From: JBBRZF01 sp038236965
GTDB taxonomy: Bacteria; Acidobacteriota; Terriglobia; Terriglobales; Acidobacteriaceae
Direction of reading: 5' to 3'
DNA: 11,572 nucleotides
Assembly: GCA_038236965.1 (NCBI GenBank)
Contig: JBBRZF010000114.1
Span: forward strand, 1-11,572
Both the position numbers and the translations under genes were made by a program. The notes under the pieces were generated by a model. That model had not been told where the DNA came from. It ran no database searches and saw nothing but the letters and a program-made list of their open reading frames with translations. Shown piece by piece: positions 1 to 6,288 of this stretch. Position 1 is the first letter of the stretch. Every line of letters begins with the position of its first letter.

Positions 1-255
1 GCCTACGCCCACGGCCGCCGCAAGATGGTAGATCACATCCATGCCATGGACGGCGTCGCGAACGGCGTTGCTGTCGCGCATATCGCCCTGCATGAACTCC
101 GCTTCGCGCGAGAGATAATCAGGAAATCCGTTGGGATGCACCTGTTCCGTCAGATTGTCGAAGACGCGCACCTGGTGTCCCTGGCGAAGCAGCGCGTCCA
201 CCATGTGCGAGCCGAGGAATCCGGCGCCGCCGGTGACGAGGATCTTCTTGCTCAT
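1..255 (-). CDS. NAD-dependent epimerase/dehydratase (extended SDR), N-terminal 85 residues
   Basis: The minus-strand reading frame opens at ATG 255-253 and stays open to the left edge, so only the N-terminus is present. It begins MSKKILVTGGAGFLGSH, the classic GxxGxxG dinucleotide-binding loop of extended short-chain dehydrogenases (UDP-sugar epimerases and dehydratases). An acidic residue follows the second strand (VRVFDNL), as expected for NAD(H) preference. The segment VIYHLAAAVGVG near residues 74-85 is the family's fourth-strand 'HLAA' motif. The start codon overlaps the stop of the upstream glycosidase-like gene as ATGA, so translation is probably coupled. By family it acts on a nucleotide sugar in the cytoplasm. 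The specific substrate cannot be told without the catalytic YxxxK part, which lies outside the window. Confidence 0.93.
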   Translation of the reverse strand, partial: MSKKILVTGGAGFLGSHMVDALLRQGHQVRVFDNLTEQVHPNGFPDYLSREAEFMQGDMRDSNAVRDAVHGMDVIYHLAAAVGVG

Positions 256-1190
256 TCGTTGGCCCCCACCACTTCGCGCTGGCGCGCAGTGTGCTCGTTC
301 TTCGCTTCGGAACGCGGCGCATAGCGACCGACGGCCCACGCTGCAAACTCGGCAAACGTGTTCGGATCTTTCGGCGGACTCGTATAGTGTGGAACCATGC
401 CAAGATGTTCCGGGGTAAAGCAGAGCGTCATCGTGGTATCGAATTCCTGCAACGCGCCCATCTGCCTGTCGAACCAGTTCTCGGCGTTGGGACGGAACGA
501 GTCAGCCCAGCTCACGCCCGTGCGCAGATATTTCACTCCGAGTTTGCGCAGCCATTCCACGCCGCTTGCAAGCCTGTGATCTTCGTAATGGAACCACTGG
601 CAGATTCCCATTCCCTGCGGAAACACGGAGGCCGCCGGCTTCGGAGTTCCGTCTTCGCGCACCACCCCCATGTAGTAATGGCGATAATAAGAACTGCCTT
701 CCGCTTCCTTGTGACGCGTGGTCGCCGTCCACGTCTTCGGCAGGTCGAACAGGCTGTAGTAATGAACGCGGTCCACCAGCGGCAGCAGCAACTCCGCCGT
801 GCGCTGCATGCCGAATACCTGCACCTCCTCAGCGCCGAATGACGATGCTCCCGCTTCCGAGACCCAGATAGGCTTCCTTACCACCCCGCGAACTTCCTCG
901 ATCTTGTCCGGCCATTCGTTGATGTTCCAATGGTTCCAGTCCAGCGGAAATCCGTGTACCGCGACCACGTCGACGGCATCCATCACGCCGTAGCCTTCCA
1001 GCAACTTCAGATAATTGGGATCGATGGGCGAGATACCGCCCAGAACGACCTTCACGGTCGGATTTACGCTGCGGATCGCGCGCGAGCCCGCCAGCACCAT
1101 CTCGGCGAACATCTTCCAGTCGGGATCAACTTTGAAATCCCAATGCGAAAGATTGTTGGGCTCGTTCCACAACATGACCGCTTCAACCAT
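252..1190 (-). CDS. Glycoside-hydrolase-like TIM-barrel protein with permuted strand order
   Basis: A 312-residue protein without a signal peptide, hence likely cytoplasmic. Residues 1-190 look like the C-terminal half of a clan-A glycosidase barrel: WNEPN (E10, acid/base position), VVAVHGFPLDW at 76-85, and IWVSEAG (E112, nucleophile position), followed by YYSLFDLP. Residues 195-291 look like the N-terminal half: a start strand QWFHYED, LGVKYLRTGVSWADSF, TLCFTPEH, then FAEFAAWAVGRYAP, the helix that in ordinary GH39-like enzymes runs directly into the NEP strand. Strands therefore appear circularly permuted. The start at 1190 is backed by AAGGGA upstream. It lies 36 bases after the methyltransferase gene and overlaps the epimerase gene by 4 bases. 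I recall similar proteins annotated as beta-xylosidase in rhizobia-type clusters. The substrate is unknown and hydrolase activity is inferred only from the two glutamates. Confidence 0.8.
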   Translation of the reverse strand: MVEAVMLWNEPNNLSHWDFKVDPDWKMFAEMVLAGSRAIRSVNPTVKVVLGGISPIDPNYLKLLEGYGVMDAVDVVAVHGFPLDWNHWNINEWPDKIEEVRGVVRKPIWVSEAGASSFGAEEVQVFGMQRTAELLLPLVDRVHYYSLFDLPKTWTATTRHKEAEGSSYYRHYYMGVVREDGTPKPAASVFPQGMGICQWFHYEDHRLASGVEWLRKLGVKYLRTGVSWADSFRPNAENWFDRQMGALQEFDTTMTLCFTPEHLGMVPHYTSPPKDPNTFAEFAAWAVGRYAPRSEAKNEHTARQREVVGANE

Positions 1191-1226
1191 GAACTTCCCT
1201 TTCGTAGCCCGGAGCCGGAGTCAGAG

Positions 1227-2045
1227 TTACAGCGTGCCTTCTAGTTCATGATCGAGGACGTACTTGCCATCGCGTTGCACGTTGGTCGGCGCACAGATCC
1301 ACGTCTCCGATTCAGGATGTTCGAGTATCTCCAGGCCGGTGCTGCGCAGCATGCTCTCGGCAGCGGCACGGTTCGGTATCCACCAATTCGTCTGGTCGTT
1401 CGCGTAGCTGTGTTCGATGAAGTACATCTGCGGGAACTCGGGCGAGGAAAAAATATCCTTGTTCCAGAAGTGATAATTCTTTTCCCACGCGCGCACCTCT
1501 TCCGAGCCGCGGAGCATGGTCTGGAAGAGCAGCTTGCCCCCCACCTTCTTCACCACTTTATCCAGCGCAAAGAGCGGATAGCGAAGGTGATAAAGAACGC
1601 CCATGAAAATCACAAAATCGAATTGTCCCTCGATCTTGTCCACGTCGTAGACCGAACGGTTCTGGAACTCGATTTCGAGGTCGAGCGTTCTGGCGGCAAA
1701 CCGCGCCTGGTTCAGGTAGCGTTCGTCGATATCGATGCCGAGCACCCGCTCGGCGCCGCGACGCTTCATCTGTATGGAATAAAATCCGCCATTGCAGCCG
1801 ATATCCAGCACGCTCGCACCCGTCAGGTCGCGCGGGATCGCCGGCTCAATATGCTTCCATTTGATGTTGGGAAAATCCCCAAGAAAATGGTTAGGAGCGG
1901 TAGCCACTCCGCACAGATCGATGTTGTGAAACCAATCTCCCAGTTCCTGAACCTGCTTCGCGAGCGCTTCGCGCCTCTCGCTGGCCGGGAGTTCAGCAAC
2001 ATTGGATCCGGGATTGTCTGGGGAACCGTGCAAGTGCGTAGACAT
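1227..2045 (-). CDS. SAM-dependent methyltransferase related to CmoB/Methyltransf_9
   Basis: A 272-residue class I methyltransferase. Motif I is VLDIGCNGGF (residues 79-88), the acidic ribose-binding motif follows in LGIDIDERY (102-110), and the post-II/motif IV strand is FDFVIFMGVLYHL (142-154). The N-terminal WFHNIDL and the IPRDLTGASVLDIGCNGGFYS arrangement resemble CmoB (tRNA U34 carboxymethyltransferase) and its DUF1698 relatives. The C-terminal half (FWNKDIFSSPEF..., NWWIPN, WICAP) is typical of a paralogous group I recall as the Rta_06860 type (TIGR04290). That assignment is from memory and unverified. GGAAG lies 7 bases before the ATG. It is the first gene visible of an operon with the glycosidase-like and epimerase genes, so a sugar or glycolipid substrate is more likely than tRNA (inference). 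Confidence 0.88.
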   Translation of the reverse strand: MSTHLHGSPDNPGSNVAELPASERREALAKQVQELGDWFHNIDLCGVATAPNHFLGDFPNIKWKHIEPAIPRDLTGASVLDIGCNGGFYSIQMKRRGAERVLGIDIDERYLNQARFAARTLDLEIEFQNRSVYDVDKIEGQFDFVIFMGVLYHLRYPLFALDKVVKKVGGKLLFQTMLRGSEEVRAWEKNYHFWNKDIFSSPEFPQMYFIEHSYANDQTNWWIPNRAAAESMLRSTGLEILEHPESETWICAPTNVQRDGKYVLDHELEGTL

Positions 2046-2202
2046 CGGACGACTTCCGTGGCGGTAGCTCCGCCCATTTGTCGAATTAGATGCTCAGGAG
2101 CTACTCGGGATGCCTGTAACCCATCCGCTCACAGCAAGTTATAGGCAATGCATCTCCATACGACACTGCCAGAGCGAAATCGCTCGCGTGTTCGACTCAA
2201 TC

Positions 2203-2243
2203 AAAACGTGCACTCCCGTGCGAGTCTCTGCTCGACCCGCACG
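2203..2243 (-). terminator. Possible weak terminator after the lmo0937-type gene
   Basis: Downstream of the small membrane gene, arms 2217-2222 (CGTGCG) and 2238-2243 (CGCACG) can pair. A smaller 4-bp stem with a GGGA loop (2210-2221, minus strand) sits just before a TTTT run (2206-2203). Stems are short and compete with each other, so this is a weak call. The rest of the 2046-2266 gap, which must hold the promoter of the methyltransferase operon, shows no convincing -35/-10 pair. Confidence 0.3.
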
Positions 2244-2266
2244 AGAGAAAAGGCCTTCAACTCGAA

Positions 2267-2413
2267 CTAGACTGTCCTGCGACCCGTCGCCAGATTAATG
2301 ATGGCAACAATGACGGCCACAACAAGCAGAAGGTGGATGAGGCTACCCGCAACGTGGAAGCCCCAACCGAGCAACCACAAGATCAACAGAATCGCAAAAA
2401 TCGTCCACAACAT
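2267..2413 (-). CDS. lmo0937-type small membrane protein (48 aa)
   Basis: The ATG at 2413 gives MLWTIFAILLILWLLGWGFH followed by a second hydrophobic stretch (IHLLLVVAVIVAIINLATG) and a basic RR end. This is the signature of the lmo0937 family of roughly 50-residue two-helix membrane peptides, common in soil bacteria and often stress-linked; their function is not established. The reading frame extends further upstream to 2527, but the extension is non-hydrophobic and atypical. AGGTGA sits 5 bases before ATG 2413, and a promoter lies within the extension, so the short start is preferred. It stands alone between the terminator of the signalling operon and the methyltransferase operon. Confidence 0.85.
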   Translation of the reverse strand: MLWTIFAILLILWLLGWGFHVAGSLIHLLLVVAVIVAIINLATGRRTV

Positions 2414-2478
2414 AGAGGTCACCTGGGCCAGAGGGGAACTGGCGGTACAGGGTGAGAGTCTTGCGCACCGTGAGGAGT

Positions 2479-2506
2479 TGTATAAAGGCGTGCCACGTGA
2501 GCACAA
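2479..2506 (-). promoter_or_regulatory. Candidate sigma-70-type promoter of the lmo0937-type gene
   Basis: On the minus strand TTGTGC (2506-2501) and TATACA (2484-2479) are 16 bases apart, about 65 bases before the ATG. The spacer holds a CACGTG palindrome (2494-2499) that could be an operator. It is downstream of the strong terminator at 2573-2612, so the small gene needs its own promoter. Confidence 0.5.
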
Positions 2507-2572
2507 TGTTTGCTCCCCGCCCCACAACCTGGACGAGGGGCTCCCCTTGCAGCGAATGAACTACCACAAAAG

Positions 2573-2612
2573 AAAAAAGGACGTGCGCGCTCAGGAGGGG
2601 ACGCACACGTCC
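2573..2612 (-). terminator. Intrinsic terminator of the signalling operon
   Basis: On the minus strand a stem of about 12 pairs (GGACGTG outer arm pairing with CACGTCC, continued by GC pairs and two G-U wobbles) closes a loop of about 10 bases. It is followed at once by TTTTTTC (2578-2572) and a further T run. It lies 46 bases after the stop of the last operon gene. Confidence 0.85.
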
Positions 2613-2657
2613 GCGAGGGGCTCCGTTCCAGAAAGAGTCCAAGCTGATCAATTCGGG

Positions 2658-3146
2658 TTACTGAATGGTTTCCAGACGTGAACGGATCTGTCCCGCCAGG
2701 TGACACACAGAACGCAGCTTTTCTTCCACATCTTCTGGAAGCGACGGCGTGCTCAACGCCAGCTCCGTTGACAACAGGATCCCGGTGACGGCTCCGCGGA
2801 TCTCGCTGCGTAAAAGCGATTCGGCCGCGCGCATGGCGATGAGCCTTTCTTCATCATGCCGCCGCATCGCCTTCTTCACATCACGAATAAGGCGGTCCGT
2901 CCCGCTGATGGCCAGATTCACATAGACCGGGATCGCCAGTCCGGAGTTGTGCAGAAGGATGTCCACTCCCTCTGGTTCGGTTTCTACCAGTGGCTCATCC
3001 AGCAGCAGCGCAGAGTACTCACTTCCACGCAGCAGAGCGTTGGCACGCTTCAGGGTGATGGCAAGTTCCACTTGTTCGCCGAGCGCGTGTTCCAGCGCAA
3101 CGGCACAGTCTTGTCCACGATTCGATGTAGTGACAAACAGGATCAT
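2658..3146 (-). CDS. Receiver-like protein with DHp-like C-terminus lacking the phosphoacceptor histidine
   Basis: A 162-residue protein starting at ATG 3146, chosen because GGAGG lies 5 bases upstream; a longer in-frame start at 3179 lacks this. Residues 1-95 follow a receiver-like alternation (MILFVTTS; YSALLLDE with D50 at the phospho-aspartate position; IPVYVNLAISG) but lack the N-terminal acidic pair, so the receiver is degenerate. Residues 99-162 form two helices in which LRSEIRGAVTGILLSTELAL (112-131) aligns with the histidine-kinase H-box pattern LRHDLNNPLTGIL. The histidine is replaced by S114 and the conserved Asn by Gly. There is no ATPase domain. It is third in the operon, 89 bases after the NtrC-type gene, with a terminator downstream. 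It could modulate or dimerise with the DHp protein or bind the activator (inference). Confidence 0.78.
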   Translation of the reverse strand: MILFVTTSNRGQDCAVALEHALGEQVELAITLKRANALLRGSEYSALLLDEPLVETEPEGVDILLHNSGLAIPVYVNLAISGTDRLIRDVKKAMRRHDEERLIAMRAAESLLRSEIRGAVTGILLSTELALSTPSLPEDVEEKLRSVCHLAGQIRSRLETIQ

Positions 3147-3235
3147 TGCTGCCTCCAGCCGCCGGGCGCACGCAGGCACACGAGTGCTGCGCGTGCGCGG
3201 GGCGGCCCTTTACGACCGGGATCGTCCCGCGCCGG

Positions 3236-4720
3236 TTACTGGATGGTTCCGTACTCTTTCAGTTTGCGATAGAGAGTGGTCTTGCCGATTCCCAACAGCC
3301 GCGCGGCCTCCAGCTTATCGCCGTGCAATTGCTCGATAGCTTTCAGGATGGCGTGCTTTTCAAGATCGGCAATGGGCATGATCGTCTGCGACGGGTTGCC
3401 GGCCGGCAGGATCGAAGCCGCCTGCACACGCCAGTTCTGGATGCTGGTTGGAAGGTCGCTCAGATGCAGGGTGGGACCGGAGGTCAGCGCGGCCGCGCGT
3501 TCCAGGCAGTTCTCAAGTTCGCGCACATTGCCCGGCCATTCGTAGGCGAGCATCAGCTTCAACGCTTCGTCGCTTATATTGCGCTGCACTCCCGTGGTGC
3601 GTACGATCCGCTCCAGGAAATGTCCGGTCAACAATGGAATGTCCTGCTTGCGTTCACGCAGTGGAGGAATACGCAACGTGAGCACGTTCAAGCGGAAATA
3701 CAAGTCGCGGCGGAATGTTCCTTGCGCCACCGCTTGTTCCAGATCGCGATTGGTAGCCGCCAGGATGCGAACGTTGATGGGAATCGCCTTGGTGCCGCCG
3801 ACGGGACGGATCTCTTTTTCCTGCAAGGCCCGCAATAACTTCGCCTGCAGGTCCACTGGGAGCTCGCCGATCTCGTCAAGAAATACCGTGCCCCCCTCGG
3901 CGATCGCCAGCAGTCCATCCTTCGAACGCACTGCGCCGGTGAACGCGCCCTTCACATATCCAAACAGTTCGCTTTCGATGAGCGTTGGAACCAGCGAGCC
4001 GCAGTCCACGGGGATGAAGGGCTTGTCGCGGTAAGGTCCGCTAAAATGTATGGAACGCGCAACCATTTCCTTGCCAGTGCCGCTCTCGCCCGTGATGAGC
4101 ACGGGATGCGTGCTGTGCGACGCCTTGGAAATGATGCGATAAAGCTTTTCCATCTCGGGTGCGCGGCCCACAATCGATCCAAAGCCCTGCTTGGATTTCA
4201 CCTGCTCGCGCAACATGCGGTTTTCGCTGGTCAGTTTCAGGTGGCTCACCACGCGATCCAACAACAGCCGCAGCTCTTCCATATTGAAGGGCTTGGTGAC
4301 GTAATCGTAGGCGCCATGCTTCATCGCCTGCACTGCCGATTGCACGGTCGCATAACCGGTGATGACGATGACCACGGTCTCGGGACGGCGCCGCTTTATC
4401 TCTCGCAGGATCTCGATGCCTCCCGTTCCGGGAAGCCGTAGGTCGAGCAGCACAACATCCACGCTCGTGGTATCGAGCACGCGATAGGCGTGATCCGCGG
4501 AATCGGCGATCGAAGTGGAGAACCCTATCGATTGCGCTACCTCGCGACAACCATCGCGGATCGCCCGCTCGTCGTCGATGATGAGCAGGTTCAGCAGGTT
4601 CGCTTCCGCCTTTTCAAAGTTGGGTGTCATGGCTTCAGTCGAAAACATTCTAGTAAGAGTTCCGACCTGCGGGGAAGCTGTTTCTTTCCCGTGCGTGCTG
4701 CTTGCCGCGGATGCGTTCAT
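3236..4720 (-). CDS. NtrC-family sigma-54-dependent response regulator
   Basis: A 494-residue activator with all three standard domains. The receiver covers about 44-160, with the D49/D50 pocket, phospho-acceptor D93 (VVLLDLRLPG), T121 and K143 (VTKPF). The AAA+ domain covers about 182-410, with Walker A GESGTGKE at 211-218, the sigma-54 contact loop GAFTGA at 258-263, Walker B GGTVFLDEIGEL at 276-287, and FRRDLYFRLNV...IPPLRER before the lid. The C-terminal Fis-type helix-turn-helix is at 452-492 (EAARLLGIGKTTLYRKLKEYG). All key residues are intact, so it should hydrolyse ATP and open sigma-54 polymerase. The start at 4720 overlaps the previous stop as TGATG and has GGAGG 6 bases upstream. 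An extra ~40 residues precede the receiver. Its likely targets are the -24/-12 elements at 5175-5190 and 6237-6252. Confidence 0.97.
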   Translation of the reverse strand: MNASAASSTHGKETASPQVGTLTRMFSTEAMTPNFEKAEANLLNLLIIDDERAIRDGCREVAQSIGFSTSIADSADHAYRVLDTTSVDVVLLDLRLPGTGGIEILREIKRRRPETVVIVITGYATVQSAVQAMKHGAYDYVTKPFNMEELRLLLDRVVSHLKLTSENRMLREQVKSKQGFGSIVGRAPEMEKLYRIISKASHSTHPVLITGESGTGKEMVARSIHFSGPYRDKPFIPVDCGSLVPTLIESELFGYVKGAFTGAVRSKDGLLAIAEGGTVFLDEIGELPVDLQAKLLRALQEKEIRPVGGTKAIPINVRILAATNRDLEQAVAQGTFRRDLYFRLNVLTLRIPPLRERKQDIPLLTGHFLERIVRTTGVQRNISDEALKLMLAYEWPGNVRELENCLERAAALTSGPTLHLSDLPTSIQNWRVQAASILPAGNPSQTIMPIADLEKHAILKAIEQLHGDKLEAARLLGIGKTTLYRKLKEYGTIQ

Positions 4721-5145
4721 CAGAAACCTCCGGATAGATTACTTGGATCAGGATAGCTATGGATTGCATTTACACAGTGTTCATGAGGCCGCGCGCGCAC
4801 ATGCGCAGCGCGCGCGCGACCTCTCGGCACGGATTTTGCGGGCTGGTTGGCCGGCTGCTCCGCGTGACTTGCATCACCGTGAACCGTGACGCGTCCCCCG
4901 CTCTTTATGCGTTCTTCCGGCGGGATCAGGATGGAACGGGCTTCACGAACAAGGACCGCGCCGCGCTCGCCGGTCTCCAATAACTCGCGGCTGTAACGCT
5001 CGCAGCACTCGGCATCCCCAGACTTCATTTGCAATAGACCTGAAGTAATGAGGATCGCCGTGAATAGGTTCGCAAGCTCGTGCAATATTTTTCTCAGCTC
5101 TTGCGTGTCCACTACCTTCGCGCTTTGCTTGTCCGTTGTTCTCAT
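4720..5145 (-). CDS. Small stand-alone histidine phosphoacceptor (DHp) protein, no kinase domain
   Basis: A 141-residue protein. Residues 15-72 are a DHp two-helix module: ELRKILHELANLFTAIL (H22 in the H-box position followed by E, and Asn at the usual spacing) and a second helix CCERYSRELLETGERGAVLVREARSIL. No HATPase motif (N, G1, G2 boxes) follows; residues 75-141 are a basic, low-complexity tail (GRVTVHGDASHAEQPANQPA..., RGRARAAHVRAR). No other minus-strand frame between here and the next gene carries an ATPase domain either, so this is not a simple frameshifted kinase. It is the first gene of the operon, with AGGA 8 bases before its ATG, and overlaps the NtrC-type gene by one base. It could be a phosphotransfer protein or phosphatase for the downstream activator, fed by a kinase elsewhere (inference). 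Confidence 0.75.
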   Translation of the reverse strand: MRTTDKQSAKVVDTQELRKILHELANLFTAILITSGLLQMKSGDAECCERYSRELLETGERGAVLVREARSILIPPEERIKSGGRVTVHGDASHAEQPANQPAKSVPRGRARAAHVRARPHEHCVNAIHSYPDPSNLSGGF

Positions 5146-5174
5146 CTGCTCTTTCCTTTAACGGCAATATAGAA

Positions 5175-5190
5175 AGCAAGCGTGAGACCA
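5175..5190 (-). promoter_or_regulatory. Sigma-54 (-24/-12) promoter of the signalling operon
   Basis: The minus strand reads TGGTCTCACGCTTGCT (5190-5175), against the consensus TGGCAC-N5-TTGCW. The invariant GG and GC are exactly 10 bases apart and TTGC is complete. A start site about 12 bases after the GC would fall near 5164, giving a ~19-base leader that contains the AGGA ribosome site of the DHp gene. The operon encodes a sigma-54 activator, so this implies autoregulation. Confidence 0.65.
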
Positions 5191-5255
5191 AACAGGAACT
5201 CAGGTGGAAACCATTGCCCTCGTTGGAGTTAGCGAAAACACCCGCCCGGTGCGGA

Positions 5256-5338
5256 TTTTCATCTTGAAAAATTCCGTTCGCTTTCGGGAATGGCATCCGC
5301 CCAGCGTGACAGAAAATCACGACTAATTCTTTCAGAAT
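5256..5338 (-). promoter_or_regulatory. Cluster of inverted repeats, candidate activator binding sites
   Basis: Three inverted repeats lie about 90-175 bases upstream of the predicted start site, the usual distance for NtrC-type enhancers: TTTTCA-TCT-TGAAAA (5256-5270), CGTGA-N7-TCACG (5305-5321) and ATTCT-TTC-AGAAT (5326-5338). They are not copies of one another, so at most one or two can be the true site. Confidence 0.35.
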
Positions 5339-5437
5339 CAGTGCAGTGCAGGAATGGAATTCAAAACGGAAGAAAATCCCGAAACGGAATGGAAGGCGAC
5401 TGGCGTCGCGCTCGGCAGAAAAAATAATTCACAAATG

Positions 5438-5463
5438 GAAAACGGCACCCCGAAGGGTGCCGT
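5438..5463 (-). terminator. Intrinsic terminator of the lipoprotein gene
   Basis: A perfect 9-bp stem (5442-5450 with 5455-5463, ACGGCACCC and GGGTGCCGT) closes a TTCG tetraloop when read on the minus strand and is followed by TTTT. It lies 20 bases after the lipoprotein stop codon. It should insulate the signalling operon from read-through, so that operon depends on its own promoter. Confidence 0.85.
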
Positions 5464-5483
5464 CTCAAAGTCGCCTTCGCCAG

Positions 5484-6200
5484 TTAGCGAACGACAACAG
5501 GTTGCGTGATGCGGAAGGTAAGGCGACGTTCTGCGCCGAAGCCGACATCTTTCTTACCCGTTGCATACGCGGTTGTAGTACCCGCTCCAGCGCCCACGGC
5601 AGAGCCGATCACGGCGCCTTTACCCCCGCCGAGCAAGCCGCCGAGGAGAGCGCCTCCACCAGCGCCTCCGCCGATCATCGCCCAGTTACGTTTCTTGTGC
5701 GACGCGCCCTTGGCCGAAACGCTGGAGCTCGACACCGGGTAAGCCTTTCCGTCAATGGTCACACTCGCCAGCGCAAGCTGTATAAATCCCGGGTCCTGCA
5801 GACGTCCCGAGCGATGCGCGGAGACGACGCGTCCGGCAACCGCCGCACCCGCGGCGGCCAGGGTCTTGCCTTCCACCACGAGCGGCGCGTCGAGTACGGC
5901 GTCGAAGCGGTCACCGGAGTTCGCGGTAGCGCTCGATACGGCCGTCTGCAAACGGACCGTTACCGGCGTTCCCGAGGGGACCGTCAGCGATTGCATCAGG
6001 AAATTGTGCGACTGCTCGCCGCGCGTCTCGGTCGCCTTGGCGCCAAACGGCAAGGCGCTGGGAGTAGCTTCGTTGCTGGCCGTGGTCGGCGCCGCCGGAT
6101 CGGGCGCGGCAGCCTGGGGATTGCCGGGCAGCTTGGAGCAGGCAGCAGTAAGGATGAGGATCAATAAGAATGGAGCAAGCCAGAGTCTTTGGGTTTTCAT
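5484..6200 (-). CDS. Lipoprotein with beta-rich domain and C-terminal glycine zipper
   Basis: A 238-residue protein starting at ATG 6200, with AAGGA 9 bases upstream. The frame is open further upstream, but that part lacks export features. Residues 1-21 are a lipoprotein signal peptide (MKTQRLWLAPFLLILILTAAC; C21 is the probable lipid site, and the lipobox has Thr at -3, slightly off consensus). A Pro/Ala linker follows (22-50). Then comes a beta-rich region (73-157: VPSGTPVTVRLQTAVSSATANSGDRF...VVEGKTLAAAG...GKAYPV) seen in many acidobacterial envelope proteins. A glycine zipper (176-207: IGGGAGGGALLGGLLGGGKG...) could insert into a membrane or oligomerise. A short beta-rich end follows (RLTFRITQPVVV). 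Function is unknown. A sigma-54 element lies just upstream, linking it to the neighbouring activator. Confidence 0.85.
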   Translation of the reverse strand: MKTQRLWLAPFLLILILTAACSKLPGNPQAAAPDPAAPTTASNEATPSALPFGAKATETRGEQSHNFLMQSLTVPSGTPVTVRLQTAVSSATANSGDRFDAVLDAPLVVEGKTLAAAGAAVAGRVVSAHRSGRLQDPGFIQLALASVTIDGKAYPVSSSSVSAKGASHKKRNWAMIGGGAGGGALLGGLLGGGKGAVIGSAVGAGAGTTTAYATGKKDVGFGAERRLTFRITQPVVVR

Positions 6201-6236
6201 GGTCGATGTTCCTTCCAAGTGGTACGACCTGAGTAG

Positions 6237-6252
6237 TGCAAGCCTAACTCCA
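6237..6252 (-). promoter_or_regulatory. Sigma-54 (-24/-12) promoter of the lipoprotein gene
   Basis: The minus strand reads TGGAGTTAGGCTTGCA (6252-6237). GG and GC are exactly 10 bases apart and the -12 half TTGCA is perfect. A start site near 6226 would give a leader of about 26 bases before ATG 6200. Same TGG-N8-TTGC pattern as the element at 5175-5190. The flanking upstream DNA (6255-6290) is unusually AT-rich for this window. No convincing enhancer repeat was found upstream. Confidence 0.65.
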
Positions 6253-6288
6253 CTCGCTAAAATTATTGTTTTCAATCTTTTGTCGACT

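Noticed and set aside
1248..2144. Long plus-strand open frame (298 codons) opposite the methyltransferase
   Set aside because: It lies wholly antisense to a gene with clear SAM-binding motifs; its protein has no recognisable domain. High GC makes such frames common.
2480..2495. TGGCAC (-24-like) on the minus strand before the lmo0937-type gene
   Set aside because: The matching GC at the required 10-base spacing is absent; a sigma-70-type pair fits better.
2414..2527. Longer N-terminus for the lmo0937-type gene (start at 2527)
   Set aside because: The extension is non-hydrophobic, overlaps the likely promoter, and ATG 2413 has a better ribosome site and matches family length.
3217..3229. CGGGA-TCG-TCCCG hairpin between the NtrC-type gene and the next gene, as a terminator
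   Set aside because: No T run follows on either strand, so read-through to the third operon gene is more likely.
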